DNA of 64,000 nt from Umboniibacter marinipuniceus (GCF_003688415.1 NZ_REFJ01000005.1:241890-305889), one strand, 5' to 3'; positions 17,428 through 27,207 are shown, counted from the first letter of the stretch. A program made the numbers and translations. Notes: generated by a model from the letters alone, not told the origin.

Positions 17428-18741
17428 TTAGGTGTTTTTGTTTACCGGAAGCTCGCGCAGAATCATAGCGTGCTCAGGGTTAGCATGAGCTGGCCAAGGA
17501 ATCGTGACGATGTGGCCGGAGCCTTTCGCCTCTGAACACTCATCTCCGCGCTTATCACGCATCGCTGTTAAGCGCAGTTTATGATTGCCCTTTGGCGTCA
17601 TGATCTCAATCATATCGCCGACACAGAACTTATTCTTCACTTCAATGGTGGCCCAGCCATCCTTTACAAAGGTGACATCACCAACGAACTGATGCTGGTG
17701 CATTTTCGAGCTGCCATTTTCGTAGTTTTGCATTTCGCCCGGGACGTGTCTTCGATAGAAGCCTTCCGTGTAGCCTCGATTAGCCAGAGACTCCAAGTCA
17801 TCCATCAGGGCCATATTGAATGGGCGCCCTGCGGCTGCATCATCAATCGCTTGGCGATAGGCTTGAGCCGTTCTGGCGGCATAGAAATACGTCTTGGTTC
17901 GGCCTTCAATTTTTAGGCTATCGATGCCCATTTTCATGAGCCGCTCAACATGCTGAATGGCACGAAGATCTTTAGAGTTCATGAAATAGGTACCCGTTTC
18001 ATCCTCATAGGCGGGGATGATCTCGTCGGGCTTAGTAACGTCTTGGAGTACCATTTGAAGCGGTTTTGGCTCGAAGGTCCCCACTTCCATGTTGGCTTGG
18101 ATATTGCCTTCGGCAGTTTCTTCGGCAGGGGTAGCCTGATACTTCCAACGGCAAGCATTGGTGCAGGCTCCCTGATTGGAGTCTCGGTGATTAATATAGC
18201 CAGAGAGCAAGCAACGGCCAGAGTAGGCCATACAAAGAGCGCCATGAACGAAGACTTCGAGTTCTATATCTGGACACTCTTGGCGGATTTCTTCGATTTC
18301 GTCGAGCGATAACTCGCGACTAAGAATGACGCGACTAATGCCCATATTCTTCCAAAACTTCACGGTAGCGAAGTTGACGGCATTCGATTGCACCGATAAA
18401 TGAATTTCTTGGTCCGGCCAAGTTTCCTTAACCATCGCAATCAGGCCTGGGTCGCTCATGATGAAGGCATCTGGCTTCATCGCTACGACGTCCGCCATAT
18501 CGCGGAGGTAGGTTTTCACTTTGTTGTTATGTGGAGATAGGTTACTGGCAATGAAGAACAGTTTGTCGAGACTGTGGGCCTCTTCGATGGCAGCCGCCAT
18601 GACATCCATTTTATTGAATTCGTTCTCTCGCACACGAAGGCTATAGCGGGGTTGTCCTGCATAGACTGCATCGGCACCATAGGCGAAGGCATAGCGCATT
18701 GCGCGTAATGAACCCGCGGGGCTAAGTAGTTCTGTTTTCAT
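17428..18741 (-). CDS. trhP: TrhP/YegQ, tRNA 5-hydroxyuridine modification protein (U32 peptidase family)
   Basis: TrhP takes part in prephenate-dependent hydroxylation of U34 in tRNAs that later carry cmo5U/mcmo5U. The 437-residue protein starts with ELLSPAGSLRAMRYAFAYGADAVYAG. It has the U32 signature EVFVHGALCMAYSGRCLLSG and the cysteine cluster (GALCMAYSGRC, QGACTNACRW) that could hold an iron-sulfur cluster. Length and motifs fit YegQ rather than the UbiU/UbiV members of the family. It is followed by tRNA-Ala(GGC), which is not a cmo5U substrate, so that neighbourhood is probably chance. Confidence 0.92.
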   Translation of the reverse strand: MKTELLSPAGSLRAMRYAFAYGADAVYAGQPRYSLRVRENEFNKMDVMAAAIEEAHSLDKLFFIASNLSPHNNKVKTYLRDMADVVAMKPDAFIMSDPGLIAMVKETWPDQEIHLSVQSNAVNFATVKFWKNMGISRVILSRELSLDEIEEIRQECPDIELEVFVHGALCMAYSGRCLLSGYINHRDSNQGACTNACRWKYQATPAEETAEGNIQANMEVGTFEPKPLQMVLQDVTKPDEIIPAYEDETGTYFMNSKDLRAIQHVERLMKMGIDSLKIEGRTKTYFYAARTAQAYRQAIDDAAAGRPFNMALMDDLESLANRGYTEGFYRRHVPGEMQNYENGSSKMHQHQFVGDVTFVKDGWATIEVKNKFCVGDMIEIMTPKGNHKLRLTAMRDKRGDECSEAKGSGHIVTIPWPAHANPEHAMILRELPVNKNT

Positions 18742-18774
18742 TAGCTAGTCTCCGTGGCTGGATCGCTTGTTTAC

Positions 18775-19059
18775 TCAGTGGCTTTCGAACATTTGTAGCG
18801 AGAAGCCGTGCTTCAATGCCTCAACGATTTGTTTGTTGCCGGCTACGGTGGCGTGATCACTAAGTTGTTCGGCACTAAGGTGCTTTTGATCATCGAAGCG
18901 TAGTTTATGGAAGCCCGCCTTGAGTAAATAAGCTTGAGCTAGCGCTCGGGAACCAAATAAGTCAGCAAAATTTATGTAGACAATGAAAGGTCTTGATGTA
19001 CCGGCGGTTAGTCCGTCCTGATCTACTCGGGCAACAGCTGTTATGGAAAAGATATACAT
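18775..19059 (-). CDS. Small conserved-looking protein of unknown function
   Basis: The 94-residue protein (MYIFSITAVARVDQDG...) has no signal peptide or membrane helix. It looks like a small alpha/beta protein with a TSRPFIVYINFADLFGSRAL centre. I do not recognise the family. The gene is supported by a near-perfect ribosome binding site (AAGGAG, six bases before the ATG) and by tight packing: it ends 34 bases before trhP begins, so the two may be co-transcribed. Confidence 0.7.
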   Translation of the reverse strand: MYIFSITAVARVDQDGLTAGTSRPFIVYINFADLFGSRALAQAYLLKAGFHKLRFDDQKHLSAEQLSDHATVAGNKQIVEALKHGFSLQMFESH

Positions 19060-19122
19060 GGCAACTCCTTAGTTGCGCGGAGTTTAAATTAGGGGGCTAG
19101 TTGGAGCAAGCCGCGGAACTAA

Positions 19123-19839
19123 CTATAGCGAGGAAAATAGATCGTCCTGGTCTAAAAGTGCGTCGTAGGAGGTCATCTTATGCCGTTTTACCCGCTCTGA
19201 TACCTCGTGAAGGCTACCAGAAACATTTAGGATATGGCTAAAACACTGCCAGACGGCATTGTGAATTTTGCGGTAATCGGGGCGGCGTTGTTGCAGCGAT
19301 TCCAGTTCAAACAGTGTGAATACGCCGGCGAGTAATCTTGAGTCATCCACTGGGCTATCGGAGTTAATCTGTCGGCAAAGCTCAATGAGATAAGCTTTCA
19401 AAGATCGATGCCCTAGATTGCGCACGTGAATCAATGCTGGGTCAGGGTGAATATCAAATTTGAGGTTCAAGAGGACTCTTGGATCAACTCGATCAGACAA
19501 GTAGTAGTTGAAGATGACATCGGTCACGGCGTCGGAAAGTAGCAGTGCAATTTCGGCGCGCGAGATGGATCGGCGGAAGTCGCGTTGATTGAACTTGCCA
19601 ATTAAACCGAAGATTTCATTGAATACGTTATTGATTAAGCTGGATTGGCGGCTAAATAGAATGGCAATGGCATTTCTAAGCAGTACTGAACGATCTGGGA
19701 AGTGATAGCCCACCAGGGATAACTTGATGTCTGCTTCATCGGCAACGGCACGGAATGTTGTGCCATGGACGCCATGTTTGGCGATGACACGCAACGTGGC
19801 CTCTATTATATCGCGCTTGGTCAGTTCACCTTTTTTCAA
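19123..19839 (-). CDS. TetR family transcriptional regulator
   Basis: This 238-residue protein has a TetR-type N-terminal DNA-binding domain (about residues 8-55: IIEATLRVIAKHGVHGTTF, then the recognition helix around KLSLVGYHFPDRSVLL). The long all-helical C-terminal half is the expected ligand-binding and dimer region. It diverges from the GH31 glycosidase gene over 95 bases, which makes that gene the first candidate target (inference). The ligand is unknown. Confidence 0.9.
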   Translation of the reverse strand: MKKGELTKRDIIEATLRVIAKHGVHGTTFRAVADEADIKLSLVGYHFPDRSVLLRNAIAILFSRQSSLINNVFNEIFGLIGKFNQRDFRRSISRAEIALLLSDAVTDVIFNYYLSDRVDPRVLLNLKFDIHPDPALIHVRNLGHRSLKAYLIELCRQINSDSPVDDSRLLAGVFTLFELESLQQRRPDYRKIHNAVWQCFSHILNVSGSLHEVSERVKRHKMTSYDALLDQDDLFSSL

Positions 19840-19934
19840 GTTGAGCTTCCTAGTGGTTCCTGCGTTTTTACGCTAGGCTAGTAATCAGTTGATATAACAA
19901 TAATTTACATAGCCTAGCACTAAGTAGAGGAAAT

Positions 19935-22094
19935 ATGAAAGTTCTAAAGGGTATGGGGTTGGTTGGACTATTAATGCTGATCTTCTTTCTTGATGACTGG
20001 CGCTGGTGGTCCTGGGAGCGTAATGACCTGAGTGTTGAGGTTGTCGGCAGTTGGGAACTTGGGTCAGTGAGTGTGGAGCTGAATCCTTGGCACCTAATTG
20101 TTCGTGACCGGGATGGTGATATTGTTCTCAAGAACGTTCGCGGTGAGCGTTTCGTGGATATTAACCCTCAACAGGTCAGATTAACTGAGCATCGTGGGAT
20201 GATTTCTTCCGAGGTTGATTTAGCCTGGTCGAGCTGCGAACAAGTGGTCCAAAGTGTCTTAGATAATGATGAGCGCTTGATAGTTAGTGGTCACTTAGAT
20301 TGTGGCGATCAGCTATTCCCTTATAACTTGACCATACAGGCGCATTCTGATCAGCAGCTTAGCTTTGAATTGGCGCAACCGGCCTCAGCTGGCGCTACTC
20401 CCGACGCACTGCTTAGCCTGATGATTGAGATGCAAAAAGACGAGGCGGCTATCGGCTTTGGCGCCCAGTTTAGCCGCCTCAATATGCGTGGGCTGCTGTT
20501 GCCAATTATTGTTTCGGAACAGGGAATTGGTCGGGGGCGAGAACCACTTACTTCCATGGTTGATTGGGCGGCTGGAGCTGGCGGTAAATGGCATTCGAGT
20601 TATGCGCCCGTGCCCTGGTTCTTTAGTTCGCAGGGGAGAGCATTCTGGTTAAAGAATAGCGAGCCCAGTTGGTTTGATTTTCGCTCATCGGATAGGGTGA
20701 TTATCAGTGCCGCGACGCACGCGCTTACCGTAAAGGTGTATTTGGCGGATACGCCGAAGCAATTCATCGCTCAGTTTACAGCGGACACTGGCCGCATGAG
20801 CGCTCCGCCATCATGGGTCGATAGTGGCTTAATCGTGGGCGTTCAGGGTGGCCGTGAAGCTTGGCCAAAAGTTGAGCGTCTTCGCGATGCTGGGGTCCCT
20901 CTGGCCGCAGTATGGTTGCAGGATTGGGTTGGTCAACGTCAGACTAGCTTCGGTCAGCAGCTCTGGTGGAATTGGTCTCTTGATCAAGCGCATTATCCCA
21001 ATTGGCAGCAGCAGGTTGATCGGCTGGCGGACGAAGATATTCGGGTGCTGGGTTATTTAAATCCCTTTGTGGTTGAGTCGCCTAGATTGGAGGTTAATGA
21101 TGACATCTGGCACAAACTGAGCGCTATTGATGCGTTTGTGGAGGATGAAAGCGGGGTTCCTGTAAGCTTTCCTAACTCGTCGTTTTCAGCCAATTTGGTG
21201 GATCTTTTTCAGCCTGAAGTGAGCGAAGTATTTCAACAAGAGCTTGTCTCCGAAGTGGCGGACTTGGGCTGGAGTGGTTGGATGGCAGATTTTGCTGAAG
21301 CCTATCCAGGCGGGGATAGCCAGCATGGTCACGCAGCTCATAACCGTTATCCAGTACTATGGAGTCAGTTCAATCAATCTCTGGCGGAACAATTAGAACT
21401 TGATGACTCACTAGTTTGGCATCGCTCGGCGTTTACTGGCTCAGCTGCCAGCGGCAGTGTTTTCTGGCTAGGAGATCAACTGGTTGACTGGGATGAGCAC
21501 GATGGCATTAAATCGGCCGTGACGGGGCTGCTGTCGGCGTCGCTTTCAGGTATGGCAGTTAATCACTCGGATATTGGCGGCTACACCACGATTGAACACT
21601 CAGCTATCTCAATCCATCGTAGCTCGGAGCTACTCCAACGTTGGCTTGAATTGAATGCCTTCGGGCTTATTTTTCGTTCACATGAAGGCAACCTTCCTGA
21701 TTTGAATGTGCAAGTTTACGATGAGGCAGCTATAACCGCTACGCGAGCGATGACACAGCTGTTTACCATGTTGGCACCCTATCGCCGAGAGCTCTATCGG
21801 GAAATGGAACGAACTGGGATTCCACCAGTTCGCCATCCGCTAGTGGAATTTCCAACGGTTTCTCGCTTTTGGGGGTTGCGTTATCAGCAGTTCTTTTTGG
21901 GGAGTGATCTACTTATTGTTCCGGTCCTCGATGAAGGGGTTGACGAGGTGGTTGTGATTGTACCGCCGGGCGAGTGGCGACACTGGTGGACGGGCGATAT
22001 CTATTCAGGCTCGGTCGACGGAGAGGTAGTTAAGGTTCCCGCGCCCCTTGGTCAGCCAGCAGCGTTTACGCGTGTAGGTGGTGCGTTGGATTAG
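19935..22094 (+). CDS. Membrane-anchored GH31 glycosidase, sulfoquinovosidase (YihQ)-like
   Basis: The 719-residue protein has an uncleaved-looking N-terminal membrane segment (residues 7-20) followed by a GH31 (beta/alpha)8 enzyme. The catalytic nucleophile is D452 in WMADFAE and the acid/base is D514 in WLGDQLVDW. Many blocks follow E. coli YihQ, including AVWLQDW, TSFG, NHSDIGGYTT and FRSHEGN. Of the residues that bind the sulfonate in YihQ as I remember them, Gln288, Trp304 and Tyr508 have counterparts (Q329, W345, Y550) but Arg301 is Gln342. Specificity for sulfoquinovose is therefore doubtful. No sulfoglycolysis genes are nearby. A TetR gene diverges from it. Confidence 0.85.
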   Translation: MKVLKGMGLVGLLMLIFFLDDWRWWSWERNDLSVEVVGSWELGSVSVELNPWHLIVRDRDGDIVLKNVRGERFVDINPQQVRLTEHRGMISSEVDLAWSSCEQVVQSVLDNDERLIVSGHLDCGDQLFPYNLTIQAHSDQQLSFELAQPASAGATPDALLSLMIEMQKDEAAIGFGAQFSRLNMRGLLLPIIVSEQGIGRGREPLTSMVDWAAGAGGKWHSSYAPVPWFFSSQGRAFWLKNSEPSWFDFRSSDRVIISAATHALTVKVYLADTPKQFIAQFTADTGRMSAPPSWVDSGLIVGVQGGREAWPKVERLRDAGVPLAAVWLQDWVGQRQTSFGQQLWWNWSLDQAHYPNWQQQVDRLADEDIRVLGYLNPFVVESPRLEVNDDIWHKLSAIDAFVEDESGVPVSFPNSSFSANLVDLFQPEVSEVFQQELVSEVADLGWSGWMADFAEAYPGGDSQHGHAAHNRYPVLWSQFNQSLAEQLELDDSLVWHRSAFTGSAASGSVFWLGDQLVDWDEHDGIKSAVTGLLSASLSGMAVNHSDIGGYTTIEHSAISIHRSSELLQRWLELNAFGLIFRSHEGNLPDLNVQVYDEAAITATRAMTQLFTMLAPYRRELYREMERTGIPPVRHPLVEFPTVSRFWGLRYQQFFLGSDLLIVPVLDEGVDEVVVIVPPGEWRHWWTGDIYSGSVDGEVVKVPAPLGQPAAFTRVGGALD

Positions 22095-22127
22095 TATCCG
22101 CCCACTGATCAGTGCTTTCATCTGCTA

Positions 22128-22162
22128 TAAAAAAAGGCCATCTCCGCTTGGAGATAGCCTTT
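22128..22162. terminator. Bidirectional rho-independent terminator (gltA / GH31)
   Basis: AAGGC-C-ATCTCC pairs with GGAGAT-A-GCCTT around the loop GCTT (22134-22161), with one mismatch. On the minus strand it is followed by a run of T's and lies just beyond the gltA stop. It can also serve the convergent GH31 gene. Confidence 0.85.
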
Positions 22163-22186
22163 CCGATGTTGTTGGCTGACGCGAAC

Positions 22187-23476
22187 TTATCGGTTGTCTA
22201 GCGAAACAAAGTCACGTGGTGCAGCGCCAGTGTAAAGCTGGCGTGGACGACCGATCTTGTACGAACCACTAATCATTTCATTCCAGTGAGAGATCCAGCC
22301 GATAGTACGGCCTGTTGCGAAGATCACGGTGAACATTTCAACTGGGATACCCAAGGCCTTCAAGATGATGCCAGAGTAGAAGTCAACGTTCGGGTAAAGC
22401 TTCTTCTCAACGAAGTAAGGATCTTCCAGTGCGATCTGCTCAAGACGCTTAGCAATCTTAAGTAGTGGATCATTCTCAAGACCAAGTTCTGCCAGAACTT
22501 CATCACAGCACTGACGCATAACTGTTGCGCGAGGATCGTAGTTTTTGTAAACGCGGTGACCGAAGCCCATTAGTCGGAACGGATCATTCTTGTCCTTGGC
22601 ACGAGCGACGAATTCGTCGATCTTAGACTCGTCACCAATCTCTTCCAGCATGGTCAGAACTGCTTCGTTCGCACCGCCGTGAGCAGGACCCCATAGTGCT
22701 GCAATACCTGATGCGATACACGCGAATGGGTTAGCACCTGAAGAGCCTGCAAGGCGAACCGTTGATGTTGAAGCGTTTTGTTCGTGATCAGCGTGAAGTA
22801 GGAAGATCTTGTCCATCGCGTTAGCGAGGACTGGGTTGACTTTGTATTCTTCAGCTGGGGTAGCGAACATCATGTGCAGGAAGTTTTCTGCGAATGATAG
22901 GTCGTTACGCGGATAAATGAACGGTTGGCCAATACCATGTTTATAGGTCATGGCTGCAAGCGTTGGCATTTTCGCTACCAAGCGGAATGCTGAGATTTCA
23001 CGGTGACGTGGGTTAGTGATGTCTAGCGAATCGTGGTAGAACGCTGATAATGCACCTACTACACCACACATGATAGCCATTGGGTGAGCATCGCGACGGA
23101 AGCCCTTGAAGAAGTCAGCGATTGACTCATGCACCATGGTGTGGCGGGTCACTGTGTTGACAAATTCGGCTTTCTGATCGGCGTTAGGGAGCTCACCGTT
23201 CAAAAGAAGGTAGCAAACTTCAAGGAAGTCTGACTGCTCGGCAAGTTGTTCAATAGGGTAGCCGCGGTGTAACAAAGTACCCTTACCGCCATCAATAAAG
23301 GTGATTGCAGAATCCGTTGCCGCGGTGGAGACGAAGCCTGGGTCATAGGTGAACAAACCTTTGCTCACTAGGCTTCGGACGTCTACTACGTCAGGTCCGA
23401 TAGTTCCGCTGTAAACTGGGAATTCTAATGCTTCGTCCATGCCATCGATGGTAAGGCGTGCCATTTTTTCGCTCAT
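22187..23476 (-). CDS. gltA: Citrate synthase (type II)
   Basis: Citrate synthase condenses acetyl-CoA and oxaloacetate to open the TCA cycle. The 429-residue protein has the catalytic histidine of [14 protein letters not shown], the second histidine in [14 protein letters not shown], and [13 protein letters not shown] near the end. Length and N-terminal extension are those of the hexameric, NADH-sensitive gammaproteobacterial enzyme. A TTGACA/TATAGT promoter lies about 200 bases upstream. The gene diverges from sdhCDAB-sucAB-lpd-sucCD, as in pseudomonads, and ends at a strong terminator. Confidence 0.98.
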   Translation of the reverse strand: MSEKMARLTIDGMDEALEFPVYSGTIGPDVVDVRSLVSKGLFTYDPGFVSTAATDSAITFIDGGKGTLLHRGYPIEQLAEQSDFLEVCYLLLNGELPNADQKAEFVNTVTRHTMVHESIADFFKGFRRDAHPMAIMCGVVGALSAFYHDSLDITNPRHREISAFRLVAKMPTLAAMTYKHGIGQPFIYPRNDLSFAENFLHMMFATPAEEYKVNPVLANAMDKIFLLHADHEQNASTSTVRLAGSSGANPFACIASGIAALWGPAHGGANEAVLTMLEEIGDESKIDEFVARAKDKNDPFRLMGFGHRVYKNYDPRATVMRQCCDEVLAELGLENDPLLKIAKRLEQIALEDPYFVEKKLYPNVDFYSGIILKALGIPVEMFTVIFATGRTIGWISHWNEMISGSYKIGRPRQLYTGAAPRDFVSLDNR

Positions 23477-23678
23477 TTAGCGACTCCTGAATCAATCTGG
23501 TTTTGAATGAGCTATGCGCTCGGTCCGCAGGGCTTAATAGTATAGACCCGGAACGGGAGAGTGGGTATAAAAACACCAAAATATGGTAGCTACCCGCTGC
23601 GTCAACTATTCTACGATAGTTTACGTGAGTTGGATGGCTGTTCATTAAAGATACAGACACTCCAGCTATTGGAGCGAC

Positions 23679-23706
23679 ACTATATATTGCCTTAGAGTCA
23701 TGTCAA
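23679..23706 (-). promoter_or_regulatory. Candidate sigma70 promoter for gltA
   Basis: Read on the minus strand, a perfect TTGACA (23706-23701) and TATAGT (23684-23679) are separated by 16 bases. Transcription would begin near 23672, giving a leader of about 195 bases before the gltA ATG. Confidence 0.65.
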
Positions 23707-23853
23707 ATTTTTATAGATGGCTTGTATAGGTGCAATCTCGTACAAATGGTGATTTTTCATTAAAAATCGCTAATTTAGTACCGCTAGTCGCGTTTTTTTT
23801 GCTAATATTCAGCCCGCTTATAGTCCGCATACATCACTGTTTCGCAACAGAGT

Positions 23854-23882
23854 TTGTAAGGCGACTGACGGGTCAATATAAT
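23854..23882 (+). promoter_or_regulatory. Candidate sigma70 promoter for sdhCDAB
   Basis: TTGTAA (23854-23859) and a perfect TATAAT (23877-23882) are separated by 17 bases. The expected start near 23889 gives a leader of about 85 bases to the sdhC GTG codon. Confidence 0.75.
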
Positions 23883-23974
23883 CCCGTCGTGCGAGCGCTT
23901 CGTACTAAGGTTGTGATCCAATGTCGCTGCTTAGTATGTACAGTCCTATAGATGCAACAAAAAAAGGTTCAGCT

Positions 23975-24349
23975 GTGAACAAAAATAGACCAGTCAATTT
24001 AGATATTTCGACGCTCAAATTACCGATTACTGCGTATGCTTCAATTTTGCATCGTATAAGCGGTGTGTTTTTGCTACTTGGTGTGGCCGTCCTACTATGG
24101 ATGCTCGACACTTCACTATCAGGTCCAGAAGGCTTTGCGCAAGTTAAGGAGTGTTTGTCATCTCCGGTCGCGAAGGCTGTGCTCTGGTTTGTGTTGGTCG
24201 GTCTCGGCTACCACATGATTGCCGGTGTTCGTCATCTTCTGATGGACCTTGGTCTGGGTGAGACGCTTGAAGGTGGCCGTCTCGGCGCGCGGATCGTTAT
24301 TGCGCTCGCAGTTGTTCAAGCCATCGTTGTGGGGATTTGGTTATGGTAA
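23975..24349 (+). CDS. sdhC: Succinate dehydrogenase cytochrome b556 subunit
   Basis: SdhC is a membrane anchor of complex II and binds heme b and ubiquinone. The 124-residue protein has three hydrophobic helices, the quinone-site motif ILHRISGVFLL and the heme-ligand region GYHMIAGVRHLLMDLG. I chose the GTG at 23975 (VNKNRPVNLDISTLKLP), because AAAGG lies eight bases upstream and this is where family homology starts. An ATG 54 bases upstream is in frame but has no ribosome binding site. The 3' end overlaps sdhD by seven bases. Confidence 0.95.
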   Translation: MNKNRPVNLDISTLKLPITAYASILHRISGVFLLLGVAVLLWMLDTSLSGPEGFAQVKECLSSPVAKAVLWFVLVGLGYHMIAGVRHLLMDLGLGETLEGGRLGARIVIALAVVQAIVVGIWLW

Positions 24350-24708
24350 AGTCAGTTACTAGTCTCGGCCGCAGTGGCGTTGCCGATTTCGTTATTCAAC
24401 GTCTCAGTGCAGTTATCCTGCTCGCTTTCTTCCTCTATGTTGGATTCGTTGTGCTGTGTACCCCTGAGTTAACTTACTCTGCTTGGTCGGCTGCGTTTGC
24501 ACCAACTTGGGTGAAGGTGTTTAGTTTGCTCGCAATTCTTTCTCTTGCAGGTCATGCATGGATCGGCTGGTGGGCAGTTTTGTCCGACTACGTTACCGAA
24601 CGCATGATGGGCGGCAAGGCTACTTTTCTTCGCCTACTGCTGCAGTTGATTGGTTTTATTATTCTTGTTTTTTATATGGTCTGGTCATTCCAGATTCTGT
24701 GGGGTTAA
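24343..24708 (+). CDS. sdhD: Succinate dehydrogenase membrane anchor subunit
   Basis: SdhD is the second membrane anchor of complex II and completes the heme and quinone sites with SdhC. The 121-residue protein has three hydrophobic helices. The histidine in SLAGHAWIGWWAVLSDYV is the likely heme ligand, with the conserved downstream DY. The ATG at 24343 lies inside the end of sdhC and is preceded by GGGGA; a TTG two codons earlier is also open. It is followed after three bases by sdhA. Confidence 0.94.
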   Translation: MVKSVTSLGRSGVADFVIQRLSAVILLAFFLYVGFVVLCTPELTYSAWSAAFAPTWVKVFSLLAILSLAGHAWIGWWAVLSDYVTERMMGGKATFLRLLLQLIGFIILVFYMVWSFQILWG

Positions 24709-24711
24709 CAC

Positions 24712-26484
24712 ATGACTACGATGCGTACTATTTCTTTTGATGCTGTCATTGTAGGTGGCGGTGGTGCGGGCATGCGTGCAGCACTAGAGTTGTCTAAATC
24801 TGGTTTCAAGACAGCCGTTGTCTCGAAGGTTTTTCCTACTCGCTCACACACGGTTTCGGCTCAGGGTGGTATCACTTGTGCTATCGCGAGTGACGATCCT
24901 AATGATGATTGGCGCTGGCACATGTATGACACCGTAAAGGGGTCTGACTACATCGGTGACCAAGACGCTATCGAATACATGTGTAAGATTGGACCCGAGG
25001 CCGTTTTCGAACTTGAGCACATGGGTCTACCGTTCTCGCGTACAGAGAATGGCCGAATCTACCAGCGTCCGTTTGGCGGTCAGTCAAAGAATTATGATGT
25101 GAAACAGCAGGCAGCCAGAACGTGCGCCGCGGCTGACCGTACCGGTCACGCTTTGCTTCACACGCTGTACCAGAACAATATGGAAAACAAGACTGTCTTC
25201 CTAAACGAATGGTATGCGGTTGATATCGTTAAGAACGAAGACGGTGACACCACGGGTGTTATCGCAATCTGCATGGAAACCGGCGAGACTGTTTACGTTA
25301 AAGCTAAAGCTACGGTAATGGCTACCGGTGGTGCAGGTCGAATTTATGCGTCAACTACTAACGCGCACATCAATACCGGCGATGGCATTGGTATGGCGCT
25401 TCGCGCTGGTTACCAGGTGCAGGATATTGAAATGTGGCAGTTCCACCCAACTGGTATCTGGGGTGCTGGCACACTGGTGACTGAAGGTTGTCGCGGTGAA
25501 GGTGGCTATCTGGTCAATAAAGATGGCGAGCGTTTCATGGAGCGCTACGCGCCGAACGCCAAAGATCTTGCCTCGCGTGACGTTGTTGCTCGTTCGATGA
25601 CGCTAGAGATTCTAGAAGGTCGTGGGTGCGGTGAAGACGGCGATCACGTGTATCTTAAGCTTGATCACCTTGGTAAGGATATTCTTTACTCACGCCTGCC
25701 GGGTGTTTGCGAGTTGTCTAAGACCTTCGCGCACATTGACCCAGCAGACGGTCCAATCCCAGTTGTTCCAACCTGTCACTACATGATGGGCGGTATTCCA
25801 ACCAATATTGATGGCCAAGCTTTGGCGATGGGCGATAACGGTAACCTTGAAGTTATCGGTGGTCTTTATGCCTGTGGTGAGGCAGCGTGTGTTTCGGTTC
25901 ACGGCGCTAACCGTTTAGGTGGTAACTCATTGCTTGATTTGGTGGTCTTTGGACGTGCGTCAGGCTTGGCGATTGAAAAAGCGTTGCGTGAAGGTATCGA
26001 GATGAAGGAAGCGCGCGATAGTGATATCGAAGCTGCCATGTCTCGCCTGAACAAAGTGAATGGTTCGGAAAAAGGCGAGAGCGCGGCTGCGCTTCGCAAG
26101 GAACTGCAGAATGTTATGCAGAATCACTTTGGTGTATTCCGCCGCGGTGATTTCATGGCCGATGGTATCGAGAAGTTGAAGGATCTTCGTGAGCGTATTG
26201 AAAACGTCTACGTTGCGGATAAGACACATGCTTTCAACACGGCGCGAATTGAAGCGCTCGAACTGCAGAATCTACTTGAGGTTGCCGAAGCAACAGCTGT
26301 GGCGGCAGAAGCGCGCACAGAAAGTCGTGGTGCGCACGCTCGTGACGATTTCCAGGAACGTGATGACGAGAATTGGTTGTGTCACACTATGTACAACCCA
26401 TTGACTAAATCAATTGCTAAGCGCGATGTTAACTTTGAGCCGAAGACTGTTCCAACCTTCGAGCCAAAAGCACGTACTTACTAA
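24712..26484 (+). CDS. sdhA: Succinate dehydrogenase flavoprotein subunit
   Basis: SdhA oxidises succinate to fumarate with covalently bound FAD on the cytoplasmic face of the membrane. The 590-residue protein has the dinucleotide-binding [16 protein letters not shown], the FAD-attachment histidine in [11 protein letters not shown], and the substrate-site segments HPTGI and [19 protein letters not shown]. The length matches the E. coli enzyme (588). An in-frame ATG also occurs at 24721; the 24712 ATG was kept. It is the third gene of sdhCDAB. Confidence 0.98.
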   Translation: MTTMRTISFDAVIVGGGGAGMRAALELSKSGFKTAVVSKVFPTRSHTVSAQGGITCAIASDDPNDDWRWHMYDTVKGSDYIGDQDAIEYMCKIGPEAVFELEHMGLPFSRTENGRIYQRPFGGQSKNYDVKQQAARTCAAADRTGHALLHTLYQNNMENKTVFLNEWYAVDIVKNEDGDTTGVIAICMETGETVYVKAKATVMATGGAGRIYASTTNAHINTGDGIGMALRAGYQVQDIEMWQFHPTGIWGAGTLVTEGCRGEGGYLVNKDGERFMERYAPNAKDLASRDVVARSMTLEILEGRGCGEDGDHVYLKLDHLGKDILYSRLPGVCELSKTFAHIDPADGPIPVVPTCHYMMGGIPTNIDGQALAMGDNGNLEVIGGLYACGEAACVSVHGANRLGGNSLLDLVVFGRASGLAIEKALREGIEMKEARDSDIEAAMSRLNKVNGSEKGESAAALRKELQNVMQNHFGVFRRGDFMADGIEKLKDLRERIENVYVADKTHAFNTARIEALELQNLLEVAEATAVAAEARTESRGAHARDDFQERDDENWLCHTMYNPLTKSIAKRDVNFEPKTVPTFEPKARTY

Positions 26485-26502
26485 TTAAGGGGAAGATCAG
26501 AG

Positions 26503-27207
26503 ATGTTGAAAGTAAGCGTATATCGCTACAACCCAGAAGTCGATGCTGCCCCATACATGCAAGACTTTGAGGTTGATCTTAAAGGTAAAGATGTCATGGT
26601 ACTTGATGTACTTGGCATGCTTAAAGAGCAGGATGAGTCCATTACCTATCGCCGTTCTTGTCGCGAAGGTGTCTGTGGTTCGGACGGGATGAATATGGGC
26701 GGTAAGAACGGTTTGGCCTGTATTACCACCGTGAGCTCAGCTTCACGTGGCGGTAAACTTGTTATTCGCCCGCTTCCAGGTTTGCCGGTTGTGCGTGACT
26801 TGATTGTGGATATGAGCCAGTTCTATGCTCAGTACGAGAAAGTAACACCGTTTCTTCAGAATAATACCCCAGCTCCGGCTATTGAACGTCTTCAGTCTCC
26901 TGAAGATCGTGAGAAGCTTGACGGCCTTTACGAGTGTATTCTTTGTGCATGTTGCTCAACAAGCTGCCCATCATTTTGGTGGAATCCAGACAAGTTTATC
27001 GGTCCAGCCGGTCTTCTTCAGGCCTATCGTTTCTTGGCGGACAGTCGAGATACAGCAACTGAAGAGCGACTTGCTCAGTTGGATGATCCATTCAGCGTAT
27101 TCCGTTGTCATGGTATTCAGAATTGCGTCAATGTTTGCCCGAAGGGATTGAACCCAACGCGAGCGATTGGTCATATTCGTACAATGTTACTTCAGCGCGC
27201 AGTCTAA
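26503..27207 (+). CDS. sdhB: Succinate dehydrogenase iron-sulfur subunit
   Basis: SdhB carries electrons from FAD to ubiquinone through three clusters. The 234-residue protein shows all three cysteine sets: SCREGVCGSDGM with a later GLAC for [2Fe-2S], CILCACCSTSCP for [4Fe-4S], and CHGIQNCVNVCPKGLNP completing [4Fe-4S] and [3Fe-4S]. It is preceded by AAGGGGAAG. It ends the sdh cluster, and a terminator-like hairpin lies between it and sucA. Confidence 0.98.
   Translation: MLKVSVYRYNPEVDAAPYMQDFEVDLKGKDVMVLDVLGMLKEQDESITYRRSCREGVCGSDGMNMGGKNGLACITTVSSASRGGKLVIRPLPGLPVVRDLIVDMSQFYAQYEKVTPFLQNNTPAPAIERLQSPEDREKLDGLYECILCACCSTSCPSFWWNPDKFIGPAGLLQAYRFLADSRDTATEERLAQLDDPFSVFRCHGIQNCVNVCPKGLNPTRAIGHIRTMLLQRAV

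Larger units (their letters stand above)
23477..23974. other. Divergent promoter region gltA / sdhC
   Basis: This 498-bp gene-free region carries back-to-back promoters (23679-23706 minus and 23854-23882 plus). Between them it is rich in A+T, with T-tracts at 23706-23712, 23752-23758 and 23791-23800. These may bind global regulators, but no specific operator was recognised. Open frames in it have no ribosome binding sites. Confidence 0.6.
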
